From: Vibrio splendidus
GTDB lineage: Bacteria > Pseudomonadota > Gammaproteobacteria > Enterobacterales > Vibrionaceae
Length of the DNA stretch: 64,000 nucleotides
Reading direction: 5' to 3'
NCBI RefSeq assembly: GCF_002873455.1
Contig: NZ_MCUN01000001.1
Span: 274,673-338,672, forward strand
Made by a program: the position numbers and the translations under genes. Positions 55,873 through 64,000 of the stretch are shown one piece after another (the stretch's first letter is position 1; each line of letters opens with the position of its first letter). The notes beneath the pieces are model-generated. The model was not told the DNA's origin. It ran no database searches and worked only from the letters and a program-made list of their open reading frames with translations.

Positions 55873-56202
55873 CTAGTCGCGTTTCCACAAGATGTGACAG
55901 AACTTGTGTTCAGGGTCACGGCTGATCAGCAGACGAGCGAATACGTCATCTAAGACATCATCAGCTTCATTTACAAGACCAATGCGAACTTCAGCGTAGA
56001 TTTCTTTGTCGACTTCAAAGCCAACATGTTCAACCCAATCGTCACCAGTTTCAACAAGCTCTGCAGCGCCACGATCTTCAAACTGAGCCGTGAATAGGAT
56101 CACGTCTGCTGGTTCAAGGTTATCAGGGGCCATCTCTAGAAAGATGTCGTATGCAGTGTCAATTGCATCGTCGTAAGACATTAGGTCGTTAGCTTCGGTC
56201 AT
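55873..56202 (-). CDS. yciU: HI1450/YciU family putative dsDNA mimic
   Basis: 109 residues, very acidic, full length for the family. Conserved EMAPDNLEPADVILFTAQFEDRG and AEVRIGLVNEADDVLDDVFARLLISRD. Members mimic DNA surface charge. 10 bp after efpL stop, likely same transcript. Confidence 0.9.
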   Translation of the reverse strand: MTEANDLMSYDDAIDTAYDIFLEMAPDNLEPADVILFTAQFEDRGAAELVETGDDWVEHVGFEVDKEIYAEVRIGLVNEADDVLDDVFARLLISRDPEHKFCHILWKRD

Positions 56203-56212
56203 AATAATTATC

Positions 56213-56782
56213 TTAGCTTGCGCGGTTCATGTATTTACGTTCAGCTGTGTTCACAACAACTTTGTCGCCAGTTGCAATGTACTCAGGAACTTGAACAGTA
56301 AGGCCTGTAGACAGACGAGCTGGCTTAGTACGAGCTGAAGCAGATGCGCCTTTGATTGAAGGGTCTGTTTCTTCGATAATTAACTCAACTGAAGAAGGAA
56401 GTTCAAGAGTTGCAGCTGTACCATCGATAAGAATTGCGTACACACCTTGAGTTTCTTCGTTGATGAACAGCAGTTCGTCTTCGATCATTTCACCGTTGAA
56501 GATGAACTGTGTGTAATCTTCGTTATCCATGAAGATGTACTCATTGCCGTCAACGTAAGAGAACATCACCGCACGCTTAGTTACGTCGATAGTTTCAACG
56601 ATTTCGTCAGCCTTGTGGCGAACTTCTGTTTTAACGCCAGTTGCTACATCGTGACCACGGAAGCGGTAAATCTTTTGACCGCCACGGCCACCTGGTGTTG
56701 TCACTTCGATATCTTTAACGAGTACTGTTTTGCCATCAACGTTGATCGCAAAACCTTTTTTAATCTCACTTGCTCTAGGCAT
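56213..56782 (-). CDS. efpL: elongation factor P-like protein EfpL (YeiP)
   Basis: 189 residues, three-domain EF-P fold. The loop at position about 30-36 reads TTPGGRGGQKIYRF with Arg instead of the modifiable Lys of EF-P, which is the EfpL/YeiP hallmark. C-terminal end KVVVNTAERKYMNRAS. Helps ribosomes over polyproline and other stalls. First gene of the efpL-yciU unit. Confidence 0.92.
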   Translation of the reverse strand: MPRASEIKKGFAINVDGKTVLVKDIEVTTPGGRGGQKIYRFRGHDVATGVKTEVRHKADEIVETIDVTKRAVMFSYVDGNEYIFMDNEDYTQFIFNGEMIEDELLFINEETQGVYAILIDGTAATLELPSSVELIIEETDPSIKGASASARTKPARLSTGLTVQVPEYIATGDKVVVNTAERKYMNRAS

Positions 56783-56919
56783 TTTGTGTTTGTCCTTATT
56801 GGGTCTATCCGGTGATTATATCTCGTAGACGCTATAAATAGGAATAGCTTGAATCATAAAGTCACCTAAGCGATCATAGAGAGACAGTTAAATCATTATT
56901 TTATTTACCGAAACGACCT

Positions 56920-57687
56920 ATGCAGCTACCTGTTATTGACCCAACCCAGCCATTTCAACCTGAATTTCAACCTGTGGTTAACGATCTGATTACCTTTCTA
57001 AAAGGTGGGTTAGGTTCTAATCTGCACAGTGTCTATGTTTATGGCAGTGTGGCACGCAAACAAGCTGTTGTTGGTCGCTCGAATCTAGATGTGGTTGTGG
57101 TTACCCATCGTCCTTTCCCGGATCAACGAACTACGCTGCTAAATACCATCAAATGGCGCTTCCAAAAGAGCTTCCTTCAGGTCTCGCAAGTGGCGATCAA
57201 AACTACTTTGGTGAGCGAGATAGTTGATTTCGACAACATCTTTACGTGGGGCTTTATGCTCAAGCATTTAGCCGTGTGTGTGTATGGCGAAGATTTATCA
57301 GACTGCTATGGTGATTTCGAAACGAGTTGGGAAATTGCCAAGCATTGGAATATGGACGCTGAAAATTGGTTGGCGGTTTATCGCAACAAAGTTGCCCGAG
57401 CAACAACGCCAGAACAACAAGTAGCCGCGCAGGTAATTATTGCCAAGAAGCTACTGCGAGCGAGTTATTCTTTGGTGATGTATCGTGACAAATATTGGTT
57501 CGATGACCCAATAGAGTGTGGTCAACAGTTCTTGAAGTATCACCCAGATAAAGGCGTCGAAATCCAAAGGTTAGGCATTTTACTTACTGGTAGACCGATT
57601 CCTAAACGTTCGGTGATAGGAATTCTTGATGGTTTTGGCGAATGGCTGGTTAAGCAGTACCAGAAAACAGAGTTTCGTATCGGATAG
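56920..57687 (+). CDS. nucleotidyltransferase-fold protein
   Basis: 255 residues. Residues about 40-62 carry the polymerase-beta-type motif YGSVARKQAVVGRSNLDVVVV, the G-S-x10-D-x-D pattern with Asn-Leu-Asp where S-D-x-D is usual, so activity is likely but modified. C-terminal half is helical and has a YRDKYWFDDP segment. Substrate unknown (aminoglycoside-type and HEPN-partner proteins are relatives). It stands alone; no HEPN gene is next to it. Confidence 0.65.
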   Translation: MQLPVIDPTQPFQPEFQPVVNDLITFLKGGLGSNLHSVYVYGSVARKQAVVGRSNLDVVVVTHRPFPDQRTTLLNTIKWRFQKSFLQVSQVAIKTTLVSEIVDFDNIFTWGFMLKHLAVCVYGEDLSDCYGDFETSWEIAKHWNMDAENWLAVYRNKVARATTPEQQVAAQVIIAKKLLRASYSLVMYRDKYWFDDPIECGQQFLKYHPDKGVEIQRLGILLTGRPIPKRSVIGILDGFGEWLVKQYQKTEFRIG

Positions 57688-57713
57688 AGATTCGTAACCT
57701 CCCAATGAATACT

Positions 57714-57758
57714 AAAAAGCAGAGCAGGCTGAGTAACACAGCACTTCTCTGCTTTTTT
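57714..57758. terminator. terminator between convergent genes
   Basis: 11-bp outer stem (57714-57724 with 57747-57757) with inner GCTG/CAGC pairing, T-run at 57753-57758; between the nucleotidyltransferase gene (+) and polB (-). Confidence 0.72.
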
Positions 57759-57828
57759 CGTTTTAATGTCTGGCTCGAGTTTTAATTGGTATTTAGAGTC
57801 TAATGTCGCCTAGAAAAGAGAACTAAAT

Positions 57829-60192
57829 CTAGAACAGACCTAGCTGTTGCCCACTAACTCTTTCAAAATCTAAACCAATGAAGGGCAAAATAGCCTCTGC
57901 GACAGGTTTGATTTGCTTGTCGATGTAATGCTGATAATCGATACCACTCTTCAAATATTCTTTGGGCTCGGGACCACTCAGCGTAATCAAATATTCAATG
58001 CGTCCTTTGTTTTGGTATTGAAGCGGGCGACCAAGCTGGGTATTGATCTCATCGGCCAATCTTGCTGCGCGAACTTGTGGCGGAATGTTTTTTTGATATT
58101 CGTGTAGCTTACGGCGCAAGCGTTTTTGATAAACCAGTAGATCGTCGTGTTTGCCTGCGGATGTTTCATCGACAAACTGTCTAACATAGTCGCTTGGATC
58201 TTGGTCGTGAAACACCATCTCATATAAGGTTTGTTGGAACTGCTGTGCGAGGGGCGTCCAATCGGTTCGGGCACTCTCAAGGCCTTTGAAAATGATCTTC
58301 TCTTGGTCACCTTGATTGATTAAACCTGCATAACGTTTCTTTGAGCCTGTCTCAGAGCCTCGAATGGTCGGCATTAGAAACTTGCGGTAATGGGTCTCGT
58401 ATTCCAATTCAAGTATCGAGGTGAGGTTGTAGACCTCTTTCAGGTGATTCGTCCACCAGTCGTTGATGTAAGCAACAAGGGAGTGACCAATCTCGTCTGC
58501 TTGTTCTTGCTCAAAACTGCCATTAAGAGACACGAAAGTTGAATCGGTATCCCCGTAGATCACTTGATAACCTTTGTCTTCGATCAGAACCTTAGTTTGC
58601 TTCATGATCTCATGTCCGCGCATGGTGATCGATGACGCCAACCGAGTATCAAAGAAACGGCAACCAGAAGAGCCCAGTACGCCATAGAAAGAGTTCATGA
58701 TGATCTTAATCGCTTGAGAAAAAGCTTTCTCATTGTTTTTCTTTGCAACATCACGCGCAGCCCAGAGGTTTTCGATCATCTCTGGTAAAAAGTGCTTAGA
58801 GCGGTGGAATTGCCCCCCACGAAACCCCGCTACTGCTTGGTCTTCTTCAGATCCTAACTCTAACTTTAATCCTTCAATTAGCCCCATCGGATCAATCAAG
58901 AATGAACGAATGATCGATGGATACAGACTTTTAAAGTCGAGCACCAACACAGAGTCATAAAGGTTGGGGATTGAATCCATCACATAGCCTCCGGGGCTAG
59001 CGATCCAATTTTCAGGCTCTAAGTTAGGTGCGACGTAACCCGCTCGGTGTATCTGAGGCATGTATAAATTGGTAAAGGCGGCAACAGAGCCACCAACACG
59101 ATCGAGTTCAACACCAGTTAATCGAGAACGTTCAATCGCAAAATCGAGTAGGTGAGTGTGTTCAAATATACGGTTTACTAGCACGCAGTCTTGAAGGTTG
59201 TATTTGGCAAGTGAAGGCTTATCGAACTTAAACATTCGATTGATTTCATCCATGCGGTCGTGAACGTTATGGATGTCTTTGCCTTCGCCTAATAACTCTT
59301 GTGACACTGATTCAAGAGACCACGAGCGGAATTGGTAGGTCGCCGTCTTGAGCATATCGATGCCATCTAAAACCACACGTCCTGGAATGGTAATGAAGCC
59401 TTGTTGATTTTGTGCGGAGCTGCGAAAGAAGCTTGGTTGATTGTCGCGACCAATACTGAGTTTTACTTCGTTCCATTCTGAACGTTTGTGCAGCAGCCTA
59501 AAATCGAAGTCGATGACGTTCCAACCAATGATGATGTCAGGGTCAAATTCAGAAAACCATCTAATCATCGCCTCTAATAGAGCTTTCTCATTAGAGACCC
59601 ATTGGACGTTTGTGTCAGCTTCTTGTGGTTCGCCGACCATGATGACTCGGCTGTCCATTGGGCTGTCTAAGCCAATGGAATAAAGCACGCCTTTTTCTGA
59701 ACATTCAATATCAAGTGAAACCACAGTTAAGCTGGGTAAGTAATCGCCCGCTCTGCATTTTGCATTGGAGACTCTAAGATGCTGACTTCTTTGGACGGCA
59801 GTCCCAGTGAACTCAATGCTGCCTTTGATAAAGCGTTCCATCAGATATCGATCGGCGAGTCGAATATCGCTTTCAAAGGTCTGAATTTCTTCGCTGTGAA
59901 AAGCTTGTGCTAAACCAAAGCTACTTCTCGATAATGAGGTGTAACATGCGGCGAGAGGAGTTTGCTCGAATGTGGCTAGCTGCAGTGGCTTGAATTGGCA
60001 ATCGATCGACTCTTTCGCTGCGATTACCTGACATTCTTCAACATCAGATTGAGCGACGAAAAAGACAGGTTTTTCATTTTGAATCGTCAGCAGAGTTGGG
60101 CCTTGAGGGGTGCTGAGCCACAAGTCAATTTGGGTACGCCCTGAAAAGTCTCTCGCTTGTCTTGTGAGTACAAAGCCTTGCTGAATATCCAA
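57829..60192 (-). CDS. polB: DNA polymerase II (family B)
   Basis: 787 residues. 3'-5' exonuclease with SLDIECSE, GWNVIDFDFRLL and YNLQDCVL; polymerase motifs DFKSLYPSII, NSFYGVLGS and YGDTDSTFV; similar in length to E. coli PolB (783). Repairs and bypasses damage; SOS-induced in E. coli. I did not find a CTGT-N8-ACAG LexA box before its start. ATG at 60192. Confidence 0.95.
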   Translation of the reverse strand: MDIQQGFVLTRQARDFSGRTQIDLWLSTPQGPTLLTIQNEKPVFFVAQSDVEECQVIAAKESIDCQFKPLQLATFEQTPLAACYTSLSRSSFGLAQAFHSEEIQTFESDIRLADRYLMERFIKGSIEFTGTAVQRSQHLRVSNAKCRAGDYLPSLTVVSLDIECSEKGVLYSIGLDSPMDSRVIMVGEPQEADTNVQWVSNEKALLEAMIRWFSEFDPDIIIGWNVIDFDFRLLHKRSEWNEVKLSIGRDNQPSFFRSSAQNQQGFITIPGRVVLDGIDMLKTATYQFRSWSLESVSQELLGEGKDIHNVHDRMDEINRMFKFDKPSLAKYNLQDCVLVNRIFEHTHLLDFAIERSRLTGVELDRVGGSVAAFTNLYMPQIHRAGYVAPNLEPENWIASPGGYVMDSIPNLYDSVLVLDFKSLYPSIIRSFLIDPMGLIEGLKLELGSEEDQAVAGFRGGQFHRSKHFLPEMIENLWAARDVAKKNNEKAFSQAIKIIMNSFYGVLGSSGCRFFDTRLASSITMRGHEIMKQTKVLIEDKGYQVIYGDTDSTFVSLNGSFEQEQADEIGHSLVAYINDWWTNHLKEVYNLTSILELEYETHYRKFLMPTIRGSETGSKKRYAGLINQGDQEKIIFKGLESARTDWTPLAQQFQQTLYEMVFHDQDPSDYVRQFVDETSAGKHDDLLVYQKRLRRKLHEYQKNIPPQVRAARLADEINTQLGRPLQYQNKGRIEYLITLSGPEPKEYLKSGIDYQHYIDKQIKPVAEAILPFIGLDFERVSGQQLGLF

Positions 60193-60618
60193 TGTAGTAA
60201 CCTATTGAAATGGGGAATCGAATACTACCATCTAGCGGCTCTCTGCGCACAACAGGTAGCCAAAATACTAACTAAATTCTAGTTAATAGAGGCAAATAAC
60301 GGGATTCAATAAGCAAATAAGTGAAATTGTTACGAATGGTTATTCAATGGTATTGAAAATATCTTTATCTTGTGTAATTTTATTGGGTGTTGTTTTAACT
60401 GATTGATTTTTAGAAAAAGCTTGTTGTTTTAGTCAGCTTATTTGTTAATAAGTACTTGCTAAAGTTCGTGTTTCAGCACATATTCAACAGAGCTTTTTTT
60501 TAGTAATTAAGTTAAGATGTACTCAATGCTGCGATCCACTGTTTTTTTGTTCAATTGTTTCAAACAGATGAAACGACACAGTGGTTGCAGAGCCAATTAA
60601 TAGTGTGGAGATACAAGT
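60193..60618. other. 426-bp control region of uvrY and polB
   Basis: No gene seen. Between the divergent polB and uvrY starts, AT-rich from 60290. Holds their promoters, not individually placed. A GGAG at 60608 is the uvrY SD. Confidence 0.5.
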
Positions 60619-61263
60619 TTGATAAATGTTTTCCTTGTAGATGATCACGAGCTGGTTCGCACAGGGATACGACGTATTATTGAAGACGTCCGTGGAATGA
60701 ACGTAGCAGGGGAAGCTGAAAGCGGTGAAGATGCTGCAAAATGGTGTCGTACTAATAATACTGACGTTATTTTGATGGATATGAATATGCCTGGTATTGG
60801 TGGCTTAGAAGCAACCAAGAAAATCTTGCGTTTCAACCCTGATGTTAAAATCATCGTTTTAACTGTTCATACGGAAAATCCGTTTCCAACTAAAGTGATG
60901 CAAGCTGGAGCTGCTGGTTACCTTACTAAAGGGGCAGGTCCAGATGAAATGGTAAATGCAATTCGAGTGGTTAATAGTGGCCAACGATACATTTCACCAG
61001 AAATTGCGCAGCAGATGGCTTTGAGCCAATTCTCGCCTGCGTCTGAAAATCCATTCGCAGACTTATCTGAGCGTGAACTTCAAATCATGATGATGATTAC
61101 CAAAGGTCAGAAAGTGACGGATATTTCAGAACAACTCAATCTAAGCCCTAAAACAGTCAACAGTTACCGCTACCGTTTGTTCAGCAAATTGGATATCAAT
61201 GGCGATGTAGAGCTGACGCATTTAGCGATTAGACATGGGATGTTAGACACTGAGACCCTTTAA
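60619..61263 (+). CDS. uvrY: response regulator UvrY (VarA/GacA)
   Basis: 214-residue LuxR/FixJ-type regulator: receiver domain with DDHEL, phospho-Asp54 in ILMDMNMPGIGG and YLTKGAG; HTH near 150-205 with LSPKTVNSYRYRLFSKL. Partner of BarA/VarS kinase; turns on Csr small RNAs that counter CsrA. The TTG start (60619) is 8 nt after GGAG and gives MINVFLVDDHE; the E. coli homologue, as I recall, also uses UUG. Followed 15 bp later by uvrC. Confidence 0.95.
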   Translation: MINVFLVDDHELVRTGIRRIIEDVRGMNVAGEAESGEDAAKWCRTNNTDVILMDMNMPGIGGLEATKKILRFNPDVKIIVLTVHTENPFPTKVMQAGAAGYLTKGAGPDEMVNAIRVVNSGQRYISPEIAQQMALSQFSPASENPFADLSERELQIMMMITKGQKVTDISEQLNLSPKTVNSYRYRLFSKLDINGDVELTHLAIRHGMLDTETL

Positions 61264-61278
61264 CACTGAGATCGTATA

Positions 61279-63111
61279 GTGACCAACTTGTTTGACTCAG
61301 TGTCATTTCTCAAAACAGTAACAGAGCAGCCTGGCGTTTATCGAATGTATAACGCCGAGGCTGTTGTTATTTACGTCGGTAAAGCTAAGAACCTCAGAAA
61401 ACGCCTTTCTAGTTATTTCCGCAAAAAAGTCGACAGTGAAAAAACACGCGCTTTGGTCAGTAATATTGCCAAAATTGACGTCACTGTAACGCACACGGAA
61501 ACAGAAGCTCTTATCCTTGAGCACAACTATATCAAGCAGTATTTGCCTAAGTACAACGTACTTCTGCGTGATGATAAGTCGTATCCCTATATTTTTATTA
61601 GCGGTCACAAACATCCTCGTTTGTCGATGCATCGTGGGGCTAAGAAGAAAAAGGGAGAATACTTCGGTCCTTATCCTGATTCCGGCGCTGTGCGTGAGAC
61701 GTTGCACCTAATACAGAAAATCTTTCCTGCTCGTCAGTGTGAAGATACGGTTTATGCCAACAGAACGCGCCCGTGTTTGATGTATCAGATTGGTCGTTGC
61801 GCTGCGCCATGTGTTAGCTCAATCATCTCTGACGAAGAATACAGAGAGCTTATCGACTACGTTCGTTTGTTCCTGCAAGGGAAAGATAAGCTAGTTCTTG
61901 AGACACTCATCGACAAAATGGACAAGGCAAGCCAAGAGCTTCGCTTTGAGCAAGCTGCTGCTTTCCGTGACCAGATCCAAGCGATTCGACGCGTGCAAGA
62001 GCAACAGTACGTATCTGACGACTCAATGGAAGATATGGACGTTTTGGGTTTTGCTCAAGAAAATGGCGTCGCTTGTATTCACATCTTGATGATTCGACAA
62101 GGAAAGGTTTTAGGCAGTAGAAGCCATTTTCCGAAAATTCCAAACAATACGGTACGAGAAGAAGTTTTTTCGAGCTTTTTAAGCCAATATTATCTAGCGC
62201 ATAATGAAGCAAGAACTATCCCAACTCGTCTGATTCTTAATGCTGATTTGATCGAAGATGTCACACCGATTCAAGAAGCACTGTGTGAAGTCGCTGGTCG
62301 AAAGATTCACTTCAATACCAATCCTTCTGGAACTCGAGGTCGCTACCTTAAACTGTCAAATACCAATGCATTAACCGCAATTACCACCAAGATTAACCAC
62401 AAGATGACGATTAATCAGCGCTTTAAAGAGCTTCAAGAAGTGCTGTCGATGGATGCCATCAAGCGCATGGAATGCTTCGATATTAGTCATACCATGGGTG
62501 AAAGTACGATTGCATCTTGTGTGGTATTCAATCATGAAGGGCCAGTTAAACCGGAGTACCGTCGTTACAACATTACAGGTATTACTGGTGGTGATGACTA
62601 CGCTGCAATGGCTCAGGCGCTTGAAAAGCGTTATTCAAAACAACTCGATGTGGACAAAATTCCTGACATCATTTTTATCGACGGCGGTAAAGGTCAGTTG
62701 AATCGTGCCCATGAGATTGTTTCCAAATATTGGGGTGATTGGCCGTTTAGACCAAGAATGATGGGTATTGCGAAAGGGGTAACACGTAAACCCGGTTTGG
62801 AAACCTTGGTGACCCTTGAAGGTGAAGAGTTTAATTTACCAAGTGATGCGCCAGCACTGCACCTTATTCAACATATTCGTGATGAAAGCCATAATCATGC
62901 GATTGCGGGGCATAGAGCGAAGCGTGGTAAAACGCGGAGAACCAGTGCACTGGAAGGAATTGAAGGAGTAGGGCCTAAGCGTCGTCAAGCTTTACTAAAA
63001 TATATGGGTGGCTTACAAGAACTTAAGCGTGCAACTGTCGAAGAAATAGCCAAAGTGCCGGGCATTAGTCATTCTTTGGCAGAAAACATTTATCAAGCAT
63101 TGAAACAATAG
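61279..63111 (+). CDS. uvrC: excinuclease ABC subunit C
   Basis: 610 residues: GIY-YIG nuclease ([27 protein letters not shown]), UVR domain, RNase H-like domain with [10 protein letters not shown] segment and C-terminal HhH pair ([18 protein letters not shown]). Makes both cuts in nucleotide-excision repair. GTG start at 61279, weak SD; cotranscribed with uvrY, as in enterobacteria. Confidence 0.96.
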   Translation: MTNLFDSVSFLKTVTEQPGVYRMYNAEAVVIYVGKAKNLRKRLSSYFRKKVDSEKTRALVSNIAKIDVTVTHTETEALILEHNYIKQYLPKYNVLLRDDKSYPYIFISGHKHPRLSMHRGAKKKKGEYFGPYPDSGAVRETLHLIQKIFPARQCEDTVYANRTRPCLMYQIGRCAAPCVSSIISDEEYRELIDYVRLFLQGKDKLVLETLIDKMDKASQELRFEQAAAFRDQIQAIRRVQEQQYVSDDSMEDMDVLGFAQENGVACIHILMIRQGKVLGSRSHFPKIPNNTVREEVFSSFLSQYYLAHNEARTIPTRLILNADLIEDVTPIQEALCEVAGRKIHFNTNPSGTRGRYLKLSNTNALTAITTKINHKMTINQRFKELQEVLSMDAIKRMECFDISHTMGESTIASCVVFNHEGPVKPEYRRYNITGITGGDDYAAMAQALEKRYSKQLDVDKIPDIIFIDGGKGQLNRAHEIVSKYWGDWPFRPRMMGIAKGVTRKPGLETLVTLEGEEFNLPSDAPALHLIQHIRDESHNHAIAGHRAKRGKTRRTSALEGIEGVGPKRRQALLKYMGGLQELKRATVEEIAKVPGISHSLAENIYQALKQ

Positions 63112-63157
63112 TAAAAATCCCGCACCATTAAAGCGCAATTAATAAGAGCCCAATAAT

Positions 63158-63715
63158 ATGCGTTTGAATATACCTAACATTTTGTCCTTACTGAGACTAT
63201 TTTTGATCCCAGTATTCGTTGTTGTTTTTTACCTACCTTACCAATGGGCTCCTTTTGCTGCTGCAATGGTGTTTTGGGTAGCGGGTTTTACTGACTGGCT
63301 AGATGGCATGCTGGCTCGTAAACTCGGGCAAACGTCTCGCTTCGGTGCCTTTATTGACCCTGTAGCGGATAAAGTGCTGGTTGCTACTGCTCTTATCTTA
63401 GTTACCGAGCACTATCACTCGATCTGGGTGACTATTCCTGCGGTGACCATGATTGGTCGTGAAATTATCATCTCGGCGCTTCGTGAATGGATGGCTGAAA
63501 TCGGCAAACGTGCAAGCGTTGCGGTATCTTGGGTTGGTAAAGTGAAAACCGTTTCTCAGATGTTTGCTCTTTGGGTGCTTATCTGGCGATACGACGACTG
63601 GATGGTTTGGGTGGGGTACATTGCACTCTATGTTGCAACTGTTCTTACTTACTGGTCAATGGCGCAATACTTGATGGCCGCCAAAGATGATTTGTTAGAC
63701 GAAAAACATCATTGA
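63158..63715 (+). CDS. pgsA: CDP-diacylglycerol-glycerol-3-phosphate 3-phosphatidyltransferase
   Basis: 185 residues, four to five TM helices, with CDP-alcohol transferase motif [27 protein letters not shown] (D-G-x2-A-R-x8-G-x3-D-x3-D). Makes phosphatidylglycerol phosphate, essential for phosphatidylglycerol. Third gene after uvrY-uvrC; ends in terminator. Confidence 0.94.
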   Translation: MRLNIPNILSLLRLFLIPVFVVVFYLPYQWAPFAAAMVFWVAGFTDWLDGMLARKLGQTSRFGAFIDPVADKVLVATALILVTEHYHSIWVTIPAVTMIGREIIISALREWMAEIGKRASVAVSWVGKVKTVSQMFALWVLIWRYDDWMVWVGYIALYVATVLTYWSMAQYLMAAKDDLLDEKHH

Positions 63716-63720
63716 TGAAG

Positions 63721-63744
63721 AAGCGAGCTGAGGCTCGCTTTTTT
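63721..63744 (+). terminator. terminator of pgsA
   Basis: 8-bp perfect stem AAGCGAGC/GCTCGCTT (63721-63728, 63733-63740), TGAG loop, T-tract to 63744; begins 5 nt after the pgsA stop. Confidence 0.85.
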
Positions 63745-63902
63745 GATCTTTAACCTAAGGTTAAGTTATCAATAGTGGATATATAATGTGATATAGATCG
63801 CCTTTGAATGGCCTGTCCACAAAGTCCTTTGCACACAAAGTCAGCTATTTAGCCTGTTTCGTATGAAATCTATTCAAACGAATTAAAAATACAAAAATAA
63901 TA

Positions 63903-63930
63903 TTGACTCAATCCTCTGAATCCGTAGAAT
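63903..63930 (+). promoter_or_regulatory. promoter of tRNA operon
   Basis: -35 TTGACT (63903-63908), 16-bp spacer, -10 TAGAAT (63925-63930), GC-rich GCATCCCG discriminator. 50 bp before the tRNA-Cys start. Confidence 0.7.
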
Positions 63931-63981
63931 GCATCCCGTACCCAAGAGGATGGCAATAAGCAATTCGATTGGAGTTACTAA

Positions 63982-64000
63982 GGCGCCTTGGCAGAGTGGC
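63982..64000 (+). tRNA. tRNA-Cys, 5' part only
   Basis: GGCGCCTTGGCAGAGTGGC matches the acceptor arm and D-arm start of a bacterial tRNA-Cys (GGCGC...T, then CA.AG.GG). In E. coli glyW-cysT-leuZ follows pgsA, supporting the position. The anticodon is beyond the window, so identity is inferred. Confidence 0.7.

Noticed and set aside
60193..60300. LexA box upstream of polB
   Set aside because: No CTGT-N8-ACAG match could be found in this interval; SOS control not supported here.
1..64000. CRISPR array or insertion sequence
   Set aside because: No regularly spaced repeats of 25-40 bp and no transposase frame seen; the only tandem repeat of note is the heptamer in the trp operon.

Overview
The window reads as chromosomal DNA of a marine gammaproteobacterium of the genus Vibrio. 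This is inferred from gene order and protein families: uvrY-uvrC-pgsA followed by a tRNA operon; a trpE-trpG-trpD-trpCF-trpB-trpA operon with separate trpG and a fused trpCF, divergent from rnm-yciO-rluB; metR/metE next to the Vibrio-type pilotin gene aspS, then yciI-yciA-yciB; and TRAP and DAACS transporters. Most of it is ordinary core genome. The least explained part is about 6 to 14 kb.

Layout. 1-5.7 kb: the 3' end of a phosphopantetheinyl transferase gene, a K+ channel, a UPF0149 protein, an orphan hybrid sensor kinase and the alanine exporter AlaE. 5.8-7.7 kb: a tRNA-Ser(GGA) with its own promoter and terminator, a decayed gltS-type glutamate symporter gene, and about 700 bp of AT-rich non-coding DNA. 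7.7-14.1 kb: a co-directional cluster of two LPP20-like lipoproteins flanking a CsgG/LpoB-like lipoprotein, an MltC-like lytic transglycosylase lacking a lipobox, a 56-residue membrane peptide, an unrecognised protein and a DHH phosphoesterase. This is the best candidate for an undescribed system. 14.3-23.9 kb: a LysR regulator with D-amino-acid dehydrogenase, a dienelactone-hydrolase-like protein, a PLP deaminase, and a two-component system divergent from a GT2/GT39/GtrA glycosylation set. 24-34 kb: YgiQ, a membrane protein, a DUF4250 protein, metR/metE with met boxes, aspS, yciI, yciA, yciB and a small GemA-like protein. 34-45 kb: a LysR divergent from a HisC-like aminotransferase plus an amino-acid binding protein, a TRAP operon, a dicarboxylate/amino-acid symporter, and an NfeD/slipin pair. 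45-55 kb: the trp operon with TrpR operator, leader peptide and attenuator, then rnm, yciO and rluB. 55-64 kb: an rRNA/tRNA-type SPOUT methyltransferase, yciU, efpL, a nucleotidyltransferase, polB, uvrY, uvrC, pgsA and the start of a tRNA-Cys.

How the genes work together. Several blocks show regulator-target arrangements: TrpR plus attenuation on trp; MetJ-type boxes between metR and metE; a response regulator/kinase pair facing the glycosylation genes; LysR facing the aminotransferase and binding protein; and an intercistronic hairpin that probably keeps the TRAP binding protein in excess over its permease. All functions are read from sequence motifs and remembered family features; no database search was run.
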